A DNA stretch of 64,000 bases from Megalonaias nervosa (GCA_016617855.1 JAECUM010004947.1:62001-126000); one strand, 5' to 3'. Shown: positions 24,188 through 35,490, numbered from the stretch's first letter. The notes: generated by a model from the letters alone, not told the origin. A program made the numbers and translations.

Positions 24188-24407
24188 CTCAAACATCCCA
24201 CCCCATCCATATGAAAGTGAAGGACTCGCAGGCATTGTCAAAAAACTTGGCAAGTATGTTGACATGCTGCCAGCCGCCAGCTCAAAAGATTTGATGGAAA
24301 TAAGTAATTTACACAAAGCAGATGTTTCAGTGCTTCTAATGTCTAAGAGGGTGATCGTTGCAGTCATGATTCATGCTATATTTATGCTCATAAATGACAG
24401 TTATTAA
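24188..24407 (+). CDS. Possible terminal coding exon, unknown protein
   Basis: A strong acceptor (CCCTTTTTTTTAG) is followed by 73 open codons and TAA: SNIPPHPYESEGLAGIVKKL, then VDMLPAASSKDLMEISN and a hydrophobic end (MSKRVIVAVMIHAIFMLIND, SY). Codon texture is less AT-biased than flanking DNA. I do not recognise the family. The final 20 residues could form a membrane segment or a buried helix. No partner exon was found on the plus strand, so the link to any gene is open. Chance openness over 73 codons is possible but not likely in this base composition. Confidence 0.35.
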
Positions 24408-24409
24408 TG

Positions 24410-25192
24410 GCATTAAGAATGACATGTAAAAGGGTGTTACTTGTTTAATTTCCTGTGTTCTGTATTCCACTATGTTAGTATTATGCAATTATACTCATGA
24501 TCTTCATATTATGACAGATATCATTTTCTTAGAATTGGAAACAGATTAACAGGCAACTGTCCCTTTCATTTAGGGTTGGTATTAGTGTCAGTGCCCTGCC
24601 TTTTACATATTTTATATTGGTCTGCAGGGTAGATTGATATTGTTGAAAACCAAGAATATTGCTTCATTATATTGGCTAGTATCTCCGTGTTGTATTTTGT
24701 GCAATACCGTTGGATCATATAAGATACAACAAATATGTTCTACAGTGCCTCTTGTCTGTCTAGGCAGTATTTTATGGTTTGATTCTAGAATTTTGGGACT
24801 TTAATACAGTTGATTCAGTATTTAATATTTGTTTTAGTTCTACTAGTCATAGACCAGAAGAGCTTATTGGATTGTCTGTCATCTGTCCTTTAAGCACAGT
24901 TTATTATCACTACTACTCCTAACTCCTTCAAAGATTTGAGGATTGCTATACAGCTTTTCACATACATTCATTCCCAGGTCTAATGGGTCCTAATTAAAAC
25001 TCGTGCCTCTCAGACATCCAATATGGCCACCATGGCAGCCATGTGAAAAATCTTTTGTCAGCTTATTTTTGATAGTTCTCTGTCATGTATTCAATGAAGA
25101 AGAGAAATAACACATCGTTCGGTATTATAGATTTCAGGTGTTGGAAGCATCTGTAATTTGGCCTTGTATATGTGTGTGTGCGTGTGTATGTG

Positions 25193-25230
<38 letters not shown>

Positions 25231-26287
25231 AAAATCAGAAATATTAGTGGAGAATATAATTCTATTTTCACAGATAACAAATCATCCACAAAGTCAGACC
25301 ATCAACAGAAAATGATATTGTTAAACAACAGCATGATAAACAAAGCAACCCCACACAAATTTCATCCCCATTAAATCGTCCATTTACTCTTAAACCAGAA
25401 AGTGTTATATTTATGATTTTACATTGTTTGGGTAGCATCATTTTTCCACGTTTTTCACTTCCCATCTCAATAATGATACACAGTATGGGTGATAAATACA
25501 ATACTGCAGAGCATAAAAAATGACTTCTGTAAAGTGGAATTATTGGCTTAGATTATATTTTGTGTATTAATGCCCATCTTTCGACAAAACCGTTTGGTAC
25601 ATTATGTTAACATCTTAATGCAAACTTAAACTTAACTTAAATCACAACTTTGGCAAATGAAATATTACCTATGCAGTATCGGGATTTAAATTTATTAATT
25701 TGGTCGAAAGCAAGAAAAGCTGAAATACATACAGAAACTTGTAATACTTTACCATATAATGATGCAAATTACAGATGGGATTACCTGTGTTTCCTTGTTT
25801 GTGTGATGTATCATATTTATATATTGCTTGCTTGAATATGTTGACATGCTGATATTTTTTTTTAATAGTATAATAACTATCATTAAGTCGTTGTGTTCAG
25901 ATACCACCATAGTTTTCAATAGTGTACAGTATATATTTGTCAGCAAAACATTTCTGTGAGTCCATTGGTTATGGAGAAGTCAACTCTCTTTACAGATGGA
26001 AATCTCTTCATTGAACCTTTCAGTTTGTGGATTATAACAAGCATGAAATTTTTAAAATTGGTACCCAACGAACTAAGTGAATTGACAGCGTTTTCAAAAT
26101 CCATGTTACACTTTGAGTGCATTAATTTCCATTAATATCTCAGAACGTTGACAATAATATATGAGATTTTAATATAATGGAAATATAAATATCTAATATT
26201 GTATTAGATCCAGAAAAAATGTTTAGTCGGAGCACACGTATGGGATCAAAAGTTTATTGATGTCGAGATTTTTTCAAGATGTAGGCT
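24410..26287. other. Non-coding DNA with microsatellite
   Basis: A TG/TA-rich microsatellite occupies about 25168-25224. Elsewhere short open frames have no splice or family support. Confidence 0.45.
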
Positions 26288-26485
26288 GGGCCCCAGGTGG
26301 TCTAAGGCGCTCACCTTGTACAAATCACACACATCTCACTTCAGTACAAGCGAGTTTGAATCTCAGATCGTCCAATGTAGGCATGTGAGAAAGCCTGCTA
26401 GTGGTTTCCCTTGGTCGGTGAAATACACCGACCTCCGTTTATATCATATCATGTGCTGCAAAATGGCGTTAAAACCCAAAACCCG
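26288..26485 (+). mobile_element. tRNA-derived SINE, family A copy 1
   Basis: The head GGGCCCCAGGTGGTCTAAGG is tRNA-like with an A-box-like TGGTCTAAGG and a B-box-like AGTTTGAATCTC. A body GCATGTGAGAAAGCCTGCTA follows, and the tail is AAAATGGCGTTAAAACCC. Reverse copies at 28992, 33803 and 44869 share head, body and tail. It is not a working tRNA gene. Confidence 0.8.
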
Positions 26486-26761
26486 AATCAGATGTAGTGC
26501 CAATTATTAGATGAACTACATGTTGATCTTTTGTACCGTATCTAATTGTATTTTTTATTTGTGCACTGTAAGCAATATGTAATGGACTTTTCAAAGACAG
26601 ATGCCCGCTGTTTACTGAATAAAATGAAATTACATTATAGAAATTATCCAGATATTCTATCGTCATTTAATGGCAAGATATAGTATCATTTATTTGCGAC
26701 AGTAATGTCAGCAGTATGAAAACTTTTGTCGTTTGGCTTTTGAAAGACATATCTTCTAGAT

Positions 26762-26914
26762 CATTGGTTCCCAAACTTTTTCGGGCCATCGCCTACTTGG
26801 TTATCCTCAGCGCCCCTACCTTACCCCGTAAAAAGCATTATTCAGCATTAGCGCCCCCCTCGGTGATCCCACCGCTCCCAAGGGGGCGGAGTCGCCCACT
26901 TTGGGAACCCACTG
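26762..26914. mobile_element. 153-bp hAT-type MITE with 8-bp target duplication
   Basis: The termini CATTGGTTCCCAAACTTTTT and CACTTTGGGAACCCACTG are inverted copies of the CAGTGGTTCCCAAA-type hAT end. The flanks are TTCTAGAT and TTCTCGAT, an 8-bp duplication with one change. The interior is GC-rich (CGCCCCCCTCGG, GGGGGCGGAGTCGC). A 79-codon open frame across it is incidental. Confidence 0.85.
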
Positions 26915-26924
26915 TTCTCGATCA

Positions 26925-27670
26925 GTTGCTGCATTCAACTACAATATTTGCCTAGGAGTTCCATTCTAGTCTACATAGGCAGAAACTAAAACTTATTGCA
27001 TCATTGTCAACTGTGCTAAACTTTCGAGTTCCTCTGTCTGAAAGTTGTTTTCTTCGTCGGTTGCATTTGTTCGACGCTTTGGGATGGGTCCAAAATTTGT
27101 ACCCTCATATGCTGCGAATTCCTGTGCCTCCTTTATAAGTAGAAAGATTTACTACAACATTGTTAAGGATGTTTTAAGTTTTATTGTAATGTTTCTGAAA
27201 GTTGCATATCTTGTTCATCAGATTTTGTATTCATATTCACAATATATGCCTATAGTTTGTACCAGGCTGATAGGCTACGAGATGCAGATTTTCCAGCGTA
27301 GGCATAAAGCTATATCAGCACCACTCACACGCGAGATGCCATATTGCATTTGCAGAACCTTTGTTCTGACGTACATGTACGACGAGATATCTAGAGATTT
27401 TCAGATCCCTTCATTTGGATGCGGTGGCCTTGCGCATTATTTACCCGTATTAAACGCGGTTCTATCAACAGTTCAAACAGATCTATTATTGCATCATGCT
27501 TAGCCCAAATTCACTTAAAATTGTATGGGTTGGTGTGCATTTTCTACTTTTCACCGAATATCTCTAAATTCTCAAATGATGGCAATTACATAAAACGTAT
27601 GGGAAGAGCACCATGTCACTAATTACCCATAAATTAATAGCTGAATATTTCATAAGTCATCTAATTTTTA
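26925..27670. other. Stretch with a 152-codon open frame but no gene evidence
   Basis: A plus frame from 27045 to 27503 lacks ATG at its start (TTG), matches no family I know and has low-complexity hydrophobic text. I treat it as chance or as an old relic. Confidence 0.3.
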
Positions 27671-27675
27671 TGTAG

Positions 27676-27720
27676 GTTGAAGATCACACACTTAAAATAC
27701 GCAAAGAAAATAGTATGTTG
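27676..27720 (+). CDS. Possible 45-bp internal exon
   Basis: Acceptor CTAATTTTTATGTAG and consensus donor TTG|GTAAGTGA flank exactly 15 codons in phase 0/0: VEDHTLKIRKENSML. The residues suit a coiled-coil heptad. There is no partner exon in the window and no known family. The signal quality is better than most chance pairs here. Confidence 0.3.
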
Positions 27721-27729
27721 GTAAGTGAA

Positions 27730-28556
27730 TTGTTTTTCAGTCCGACATTTATCGAAATCGCATCGGTTTTCCATACCAGAAGGCATGAGCGGCCGCGTAT
27801 AAATCTAAAAAGATCTGCAAAGGTTTCGTATACTTTTCATTGACTCGTATTTTCTTTCACACGACTTAGTTTGACTATTAAAATTGAATAAGAATTTGTC
27901 TTTTTTAGTTATTTAATAAAATACGGAATTCACAATTGCTAACAACCCCAAATGGAGTTCTGAAACCAGGAAAGAAAAGTAATCTTACTGGATACGCCGC
28001 CTTAGAACATTGAAACCGAGCGGTTTAAACCAAGAAGACTAAAAGAAGACAGCCATGCACAACTAAAACTATCTTTTGCAGCCGACACATTTTACTTTTG
28101 AAAAATTCTCCAAATTTGCTTAATAGCCTACAATTACTACTATAACAATGAAATATCAGGGATGTAATTTGCGCTTACATAAATGTACACATAATACCAG
28201 ATGTCGTTATGGCTTATCGATTTCTAGGCTAATACAAATAATTTCCAGTATCCGCAACAAGTTGATATAAACTAGTTGAAACATACTACATTTGGAGGTT
28301 TAATTCCTGTAGAAACAGCCATGTAAAGTTTTGCAAACACTACGGTTTTTCTGTTTTATTTGTTTGTCTTGTCTATGTTTTGTATATGCCTTTGAAAAAG
28401 ACTCATTAAGAGTCGAAAGCGTTCAGGCAAGTTAGATACTAGTTTTGTACTGTTCGTTGTCAGTTTATTGCATTTATCTTAATCAATCCCTGACTTACGT
28501 GATCCCTTGCTGGATCCAGTGCACTTGAAAGGACTGTTATTCGCCATATGATTTGT

Positions 28557-28625
<69 letters not shown>

Positions 28626-28991
28626 CGCGCAGTAGAGAGAATGCAACACGGGGCTTGAATGAATCATCTTGGCATTTTTAAATCACAAATCACTCTTGTC
28701 AGTAAACAGGTTCAGGTGGGTCACACTAGCAAATCAAGAATTAGGTCAGTTTGTCCTCTAAGTAGACCTCGTCTCCTTGTCGGATCACGTGATCTTTAAT
28801 TTGACTTCTAGTACGACTCGGCCTTGGAACTTTATAAATGAATCAACGCACTTGATATATAGTTCATCTTTAAAGGGCAAGTTCAAATGCTAACATATCT
28901 GTTTGTCTTTCTGCTTTTAACAAAGTTGGTTCTACTACCAAATGCCAGATATCCCAATTTTTGTGAGACTCGAACTTAGTCTGGAAATATT
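27730..28991. other. Non-coding DNA with AT microsatellite
   Basis: An (AT)n run of about 62 bp occupies 28562-28623. A short hairpin GACTCATTAAGAGTC followed by GAAAGCG lies at 28399-28420. No exon recognised. Confidence 0.5.
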
Positions 28992-29243
28992 TTTGTTGTT
29001 GTTGTTATAGGGTTTAACGCCATTTTTCAGCACAAAATAGGCTATACATGGCGGCCAGTATTAATGGTGGAGGAAGAACCCTGGAAAACCCCGGGAAGAA
29101 CCACCGACCCACGAGAAGCAACTGGCAGGCTTTCTCACGTACCCACGTTAGCCGAGCCTGGACTCGAACTCACGCAGACAGAGGTGAGATGGCAGTGATC
29201 CGTAACGATCAGCGCTTTAGACCACTCGGCCACTCGGGGCCCC
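28992..29243 (-). mobile_element. tRNA-derived SINE, family A copy 2, full length
   Basis: Read on the minus strand: head GGGGCCCCGAGTGGCCGAGT with GGTCTAAAGCGCTG, B-box-like GAGTTCGAGTCC, body ACGTGAGAAAGCCTGCCAGT, tail GCGTTAAACCC and an (AAC)n end. The flanks carry a perfect 13-bp target duplication AGTCTGGAAATAT (28978-28990 and 29244-29256), so insertion was target-primed and fairly recent. Confidence 0.92.
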
Positions 29244-29259
29244 AGTCTGGAAATATAGT

Positions 29260-29690
29260 CAGCTGCATACGCGACAATTATAAAAAGAAACTTCAGATCT
29301 AGATGAATGGATAAGATGTGTTTTTCTTTGTCGTCATGTTTCTCAATATCCGGACCTATTTGTTTTCTGGATACCATATTTTCAAAATTATCAGTACGTT
29401 TAGTACTAAGTTCATTTCCAGATGTGAATTGTGTTTGTTTGGGTTTTAATGCTAACAACAATATATTCAAGTTGAAATAAAAACTAAGGAATGATTTTTC
29501 CTTTCACACACACACACCAGAAAAAGTTTCAGGGAAAACGTGTTCTGTCTTGAATTTGTTTTTATTCTTTTCAGTGGGTAATGATTATCAATATAGTGGT
29601 GAGAACTTAATATACACAGTTTTAATGCGTAAAAATAAGTTATCAGAACTACTCATTCCCGTCCAATATGTACATTGTAATTGGTATGTG
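29260..29690. other. Non-coding DNA
   Basis: A short (CA)n run lies near 29506. Nothing else seen. Confidence 0.4.
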
Positions 29691-29696
29691 ACTGTG

Positions 29697-29935
29697 TGTC
29701 CGTGTTATTTTTAACGCAGCTTTGACAATTTACCAGTCATATCTCTACGATGTCTTTAGTGTGGCAGTTTACAGTGATGTCTAGCACTGGGGCATCACGC
29801 AGCAGACATGTAAAATCATGTCCCACCCAGTCACATTATCCTGAAACCAGGCCGACCCAGTCCTAACACTAACCTCTTAATGCTGAGCGCCAAGTGAAGC
29901 AGCTGCTAGTACCATTTTTGTAAGTCTTTAAAATG
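29697..29935 (-). mobile_element. SINE family B copy 1, lacking the tRNA head
   Basis: It shares the blocks CCCAGTCACATTATCCTGA, CTAACACTAACCTCTTAATG and GTACCATTTTTGTAAGTCTT with the copies at 46747 and 47521. The tRNA-like part is absent, so this is a 5'-truncated copy. Confidence 0.8.
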
Positions 29936-30077
29936 TGTAATTGATTCAAACTTTTCAATTAATACTATGCCAGATGTTGATAACAAAAGTGAAGACAAAA
30001 ACCCGTGCACATTCCACATTTGACAACTTGAAAGGCATAATAAGTTTTTGAAATTAGGTTAGCTGTCAGTCATTGAG

Positions 30078-30080
<3 letters not shown>

Positions 30081-30141
<61 letters not shown>
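30081..30141. repeat. (AT)n microsatellite
   Basis: About 30 AT units lie between a SINE fragment and the helicase-like relic. Confidence 0.98.
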
Positions 30142-30145
<4 letters not shown>

Positions 30146-30885
30146 CGCACAAGGGGTCTCTCTGCCGAGCACTCGCGTGAGTTTGAGTTTGAAGTCCCAT
30201 GTTTTCCGCTAATTCCAAGGACTTCTAGACAGTCGTTATCAACTCGAAATAATTTTCCCCCTAGTCAATGAATGACCACAAATATCACAACTTCACATTT
30301 GCATGAGAATTCACAATTGCCGGACCTCTTCTTGATAGGATTCCATAGCTTAAAGTCACTATTTCACAACATGAAATAGAAAATAACAATTCAAATCCCA
30401 GTTGAGGGAACTATATTCTGATTCTATCCCCGGCTCAGCCGAAAGACAATTCTGAGCTACATTTCACGTGTGCTCTTTCGATATTTTACCTTCATAGCAA
30501 CAATAAGAAGCATCCCCTGTTAAAGGAATAATCCCTTCTCAATGATTCCATGTACAAACTGTATCTATATTTAGAAAAGAGAGTTTTCTTAAGTATATTA
30601 GAATATATATGACAACATCTAGAGAGCGTGATTACTTCAGATAAAGACAATGACACATGTACAACAACCACGCGTTGTACGCTACAGATGCGAAGCATGA
30701 ACGGGAGAGCAACTCGACCGCCTGCAGGCGACAAGTGCAGAGTTTGCTTGGTTTAAAACAGCAGAGCAGGCATCGGAGGCCATGAGGCAGTAATTTGGCC
30801 GTTTTGGCGCTATTGAAATCTAGGCACCCAAAGTTCTCTTTGATCTTCACAAGTAGCGCTGCACCCTGTGCCTGTTCCGTAAAGC
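30142..30885. other. Non-coding transition into the less AT-rich island
   Basis: No family-level coding was recognised, although base composition rises toward 30.7 kb. Confidence 0.35.
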
Positions 30886-30891
30886 CTGTAC

Positions 30892-32690
30892 AATGGTTGC
30901 TATCATCGATTTTGTGACGCCAAGGAAGAGTTTAAGTCGACAGTGCTAAGGAAGAGTTTAAGTCGACAGTGCTACGCACGTCTTTAGCATGCTTCGCACC
31001 GAAGAGGCGACCTATTCGACCTCATCCTTGGCAATATTGGAGCTTCCAAATTCGAGGCAATCGCCTGATTTTGAACAGTCAAATGAGCGAAGCACACGCT
31101 TCCGTTTTTTCTTCCGGATCTCTCTGGAAGCGAAAAGTGTTTTATTCGCATCAGGTTGATCTACCACGATCTTGAAAAGTGTACGGTGGTCGACAGACCC
31201 GAACCAGTGAAGACATAACGCCGCAAGATCGAAGAGGCGGTTGAAATTTCGCGCGAAACGTAGCCAGGATTTACAACCGGCATCAATAAACATTGCTATG
31301 AGAATGATTAGCCGGTAACTGCTGATGCTTATAGCCTCTACAGCATTCAAGACCCATACCCCGACAATCTGGCCCATTTGAGGCTCGGTAATCTGAACTG
31401 CGTTGCGCATCGAGTGGTCAAACACTTTGTAGAGGACAAGGCCTTACGGAAGCTCACTGCCAAAAGCTGTGTGGAATAATTGTTTTCGTGAGCGAATATA
31501 GAAAAAGTTCGCAGTCGTGTAATTATCTTGATAGACATTGCTGGCGGCGACATCTGTAACAACGTAAACTACCGCTCGGGGCAGGTAGTCGAGCTCAACG
31601 TCCACAACTATCCTTCCTATCCAAAAAGACTCCAGTATGCGGAGGTGCGCAACGCTGAATACTATGACAGCGATATCTGGGACACAAGTCAGCGGATTAA
31701 GGAAGGCGAGCCAAAGACAATTTGACATACTGGTGGTGGAGACAGAAAAAAAATGGACGAAGCATCTGGAGTAGTTTGTGCTAGCCGACTGTCAGTGATT
31801 TAGAACTTTTGAGAAGTGCCTACACATTATCAAGGTTTGCAACAAGTATACAGACTCGCGTTTCTCAGCGGAGGAGTTTGCTATCAAAATCTATAGCGTG
31901 GCCTCCACCGCTGATAGTGTAACTCGAGGGGAAACACGCCCTTACTGTCATCACGGGATTTGCCCAGCTGCATTCTTGGTCCTTAGCCACTGCTACTACC
32001 CAGTAATTCTGGCGTGGTCTGGACAACACTTAGTTGGTCTGGAGAAATCAAGGCTACCTGCAACGACCACAGCTGGGCGTTCATTGCTCTGCTCCGGTTT
32101 ATGATCGAGGCGGGTGTGCTCACACACCATGAGGTGGCCGAAGCCATCGTATCCTGCAAGTAAGAAAACAAACTCTGGCCGCCGGAGAACAAGGAAACGG
32201 ATTGCATTATCATCGGCAAAGCTAAGCTAACGGCCACAAGCGTATGTCATACTGGCTGGTTACAGATCTAGATGAGCTTGACTTTCGGACTTCCATGCTT
32301 GGCTACGTCGGGATCCTACCCTTGTTTGTGAAAAGCAAGCAGAACAAACCATCAAAATGAGGGCAGTAGTGTGCTAAAGATGTGAAGCTCCTTTTCCCCG
32401 GTAACAACTCAGTCTACATTCACAAGCTCAAATAATAAACTTTGCTCGAAGAGCAGAATTGAAGTGACATACTTTGCAGCTCCTTCGGCCGATGATCCAC
32501 TAGCAACGCACCGACTTTCCTGTCTCAACGTTGGCGAAAGGTCTGGGAAGACAACTCGTACAATCGCGGTCTTTTATAAGTGCAACCAGTTCGTTATCAC
32601 CTCGACCCTCAGACTTGCTAATGAGATGCAGTATCGGTACGGTGGAGATATCCGCGCACCAACTTACCACAGTTCAATTTGCTAGAGAGG
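30892..32690 (+). pseudogene. Relic of a large replication-type protein (SF1 helicase-like)
   Basis: This island is clearly less AT-rich than its surroundings and has protein-like text with stops and frameshifts on the plus strand. Open blocks are: 31312-31476 (NLAHLRLGNLNCVAHRVVKH), about 31506-31725 (IDIAGGD, then VELNVHNYPSYPKR and EYYDSDIW), about 31820-31910 (EFAIKIYSVAST), about 32060-32160 (HSWAFIALLRFMIEAGVLTH) and 32464-32685 (ERSGKTTRTIAVF, then ITSTLRLANEM and TYHSS). The last block resembles Walker A and motif Ia of SF1 helicases, although the first Walker glycine looks lost. From memory the ensemble recalls large ORFs of virus- or plasmid-like elements in fungi and invertebrates. 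That assignment needs a profile search. A 26-bp tandem duplication (AAGGAAGAGTTTAAGTCGAC, then AGTGCT) lies at 30929-30980. Confidence 0.45.
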
Positions 32691-32839
32691 CCAAAGAGAA
32701 TGGACACTAGAATGTATGAATCATAAATGCATCCCGTGAGTCATTATTTTGGATGAGATTTTCACAGTCCCACGCCACATTCTCGGGACCTCTCTCGAGT
32801 TGCCATAGATGCGGTTGCTGTGGTGACCAAGGCCAAGTA

Positions 32840-33802
32840 CCACCCATAGCCGTATGACTCTGTCCAACTGTTTGTAAAATGTCAAGTAAGGAACAGTTTT
32901 GCTCGAATATAATACCTATTGCGACAGGCCTAACATCTTGATCCGCAATGAATAACAAGTTCATTTGACATAGGGTTAACTCTCTGTATGAACCGTGTAT
33001 AACCCATCTTATCCAGGATGAGAGAGCTGCACAAAGATAAGGTCATTTCCCTCCTTCAGAAGTAAGAATAGACAATATCTCCCTCTTCGCACCAGCTCGG
33101 TTATTTTCAGCAAGCACTTCAAAGATCTCACAGAGTCCTGTGGACGACCTTGAGTTGAAAGTTACAGTCGCGAAAGAGGTTTCACCACAAAAAAATAAAT
33201 AACGATTGCATATGAGTGGGAGCCAGTTCTTAGTAATAAAGAATGGGCCGGTCATGAGTGACACTGGCCCATCCCGCCAGACCTGTAAGTAGTTCGGGTC
33301 AACAGACACAGCATGTGTTTTTCTCATGAAACTCTCAAGAGCGGTTCAAACGGTGCCTTACTCGGCCACAACAGAATCAATGACAGATTCCACTTCGGGA
33401 ATATAATGAACACATTTGGGCTCGTGAAATCAAAATTTGACAGAAGATCGGAGACATCTTTGTCGTATAATTTCTATTCCGTGATGACGGAACATGTAAG
33501 TGAATGGAATGGTAGACTTTTTGCAGTGATTAGACGTAACTGTTTCTCTTCAAAGATTCAAAGGTGGAAGGTAGCTATTTGAAGTATCGATGCCTTAAGC
33601 AGAGAAACGTGCTCACGCTCTCGCCATTGTAAGATAATTCTCCACTTATCCTCATATGTTTTCAAAGTGTTGGGCCTTCTCTTCGCCACTTGTGAGAACT
33701 GTTTGCCCTTGAAGACTTGTTTAATATGATCCCGACCTGCGTATTCAACGGCTCTGGATTCGGATAAAACGCCTACCGTCGTGGTTGCTTGAACTGATAT
33801 TT
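32840..33802 (-). pseudogene. Tyrosine recombinase of DIRS remnant 1
   Basis: The N-terminal SAM-like part (33800-33558) reads KTYEDKWRIILQWREREHVS and LLKASILQIATF. The middle (33327-33043) reads VSLMTGPFFITKNWLPLICN. The C-terminal part (32964-32840) reads ADQDVRPVAIGIIFEQNCSL and LDILQTVGQ. Where active copies have the catalytic HxxR box, this copy reads QDVR, so the His is lost. The frame is broken at least twice. The catalytic Tyr segment after VGQ is not recognisable. Confidence 0.8.
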
Positions 33803-34035
33803 GGTTTGTTTTGTTGGGTTTAACATCATTTTCAGCACATAAAAGGATATACATGGCGGCTAGTATATTTGGTACAGGAAGAAACCGCGCAGAACCACCA
33901 ACCCACGGGACGCTATGGTCAAGCTTCTCATATGCTTACATTGGTCGAGCTGACACTCGAACTCACGCGAACTGATGCGAGTTGTGAGTGATCTGTAAAG
34001 GAGAGCGCTGTAGACCACTTGGCCACCCTGGAGCC
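33803..34035 (-). mobile_element. tRNA-derived SINE, family A copy 3, inside DIRS remnant 1
   Basis: It shares GGGTTTAACATCATTTTCAG, TACATGGCGGCTAGTAT and the inverted head CTGTAGACCACTTGGCCACC with the copy at 28992. It separates the DIRS RNase H tail from its recombinase, so the SINE inserted into the element. Confidence 0.85.
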
Positions 34036-34099
34036 ATCAGATGAGGAAATATATTTTCATTGGAGTTTCCGCTGTCAGATTTATTAAGTCATTTATCCA

Positions 34100-34275
34100 T
34101 GAGTTTTCCCACTTGAGCAATCAGGATGAGGCGACACTCTTGCCAACTTGCCTTTTGTAGCGTCTTTAGAATCAGATGTTTTGGAGGGCATGTACGCGTC
34201 CAAGCCGTTCCGATCAAAGAAAAGAGCGTCGACTGCCAAGGCCGTTGGATCCAGAACTGGTGAGACAAAAGGTTG
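34100..34275 (-). pseudogene. DIRS RNase H tail block
   Basis: The minus reading DPTALAVDALFFDRNGLDAY is the characteristic C-terminal stretch of DIRS RNase H (A.DALS..W.GLDAY pattern). Here the usual Trp is Arg and the following PPF text is lost. Confidence 0.75.
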
Positions 34276-34639
34276 GTAATTTTACATTCAACTTGTTACA
34301 GAGAGATCCATCAGTAGTCGATTTGGCGGGTTTAATGTTATTTGTTATTGAAGAATAACTGCAGAAGGTGTTTTATACTATTTATTAAATACAAGACATC
34401 AGTACAGTAAGGAAGGGGAGAACAGGCTGCCTGAAAGTATTTTCCCATGGAACTTAAACCCTAGTAAACATATAACATAAATCAGCTGTTGGTGTATCAG
34501 TTCTAATCCAGTGTTGAACGTGTCATTATTTTTACTGTCAAGTGATATTTTAAAGCTAATTAGATTAAGGCTTACACTACAGTGGGTACTTATGTGACTG
34601 AACCCCAAACGATGGAGCGACCATTCTGTTTGTATTAGT

Positions 34640-35263
34640 TGATTCTTTCAGGACCTTGAGTCTTCTAAAACATTCAGTCTGCCCTGAATATTACAAACCT
34701 GTACGTGAATTTGTCGTTGATGCCGCCATCTTGAAAAACCCCAAAGAAAAAGTCATAAGGGGATTTGGTTACCTCTTGCATTCTGAGATAGTTCACCATA
34801 GTAGAGTTGTCATACATAATGAGAATGCTCTTTCCATGTAGCTTCTCCTACCACCAATGAAATGCTTTCAGCATGGCTTCATCTCCAGGACATTCTGAAC
34901 CATGGCACACAAATTAAATGATTGAGAGCACTTAGCTCCATGACAGGTCGAAAAGTGCTTCTGTCTTTGGGACCAGGAGCAATCCTGAAGAACGTAAAGT
35001 GATTTTGCATTGTGAACGATCTTTATCGTTGTTGTCTGAATTAGATTGTTGATTTCTCACTGTAGGACATCTACCTAGAATGGGTCTTTAGGAATGTCAG
35101 TGGCTGAAGGGATCATGTGCAATTGACGAGGAATATTAAGTGTGATACAGAAGCCCTCTGAATCTACTTTCCAGGTCCACTGATTGTCAAGGCCAATTCT
35201 TTTCCATTCAACAGTGAAAAACGGAAGTCTTCCCCAAACTAGAATATCAGATAAGGGTGGCAT
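34640..35263 (-). pseudogene. DIRS RT and RNase H fragments with internal deletion
   Basis: 35263-35075 reads WKRIGLDNQWTWKVDSEGFC, the start of DIRS RT. About 34990-34890 reads PKDRSTFRPVMELSALNHLI, the RT motif around the first conserved block. About 34835-34640 reads YDNSTMVNYLRMQ and NIQGRLNVLEDS, the RNase H centre with its Asp-Asn-Ser/Thr motif and the R-x-N-x-L-x-D-S motif. The RT catalytic core between them is missing. Confidence 0.75.
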
Positions 35264-35490
35264 AAGAATGTTCTCATTTCTGGTTGTAAGGATGCCATTG
35301 TGGAGAGAAACTCAGGTGAGAACAATCTCTTTCTCCCTTGTACACATTTGTTCTTAAGAACTTTACTTCTATGTACATATGATTTGCAGTACTGCTTCCC
35401 TATCTGCTGTCTTAGAAGTGTCCATTCTAAAGATGGTATCCTTTTGATTACTTCCCTGAAAATATCTGATCGTTCTCTGCAGCTGTATTA

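Noticed and set aside
26716..26955. 79-codon open frame on the plus strand
   Set aside because: It runs through the hAT MITE and its inverted ends, so the protein text is incidental.
27045..27503. 152-codon plus-strand open frame
   Set aside because: No ATG at its start, no splice context, no family resemblance and irregular hydrophobic text.
28399..28420. Terminator-like or ribozyme-like hairpin GACTCATTAAGAGTC followed by GAAAGCG
   Set aside because: The stem is short, the hammerhead core CTGATGA is missing nearby, and no Penelope-like coding region adjoins it.
28562..28623. AT microsatellite as an origin or matrix attachment site
   Set aside because: It is a simple (AT)n run and nothing in the flanks supports a functional role.
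29150..29243. tRNA-Ser or tRNA-Leu gene on the minus strand
   Set aside because: The tRNA-like head continues into the SINE body and is flanked by the SINE target duplication.
31012..31425. 137-codon minus-strand open frame
   Set aside because: The plus strand of the same DNA has protein-like text consistent with neighbouring blocks. The minus frame is its antisense shadow and lacks any motif.
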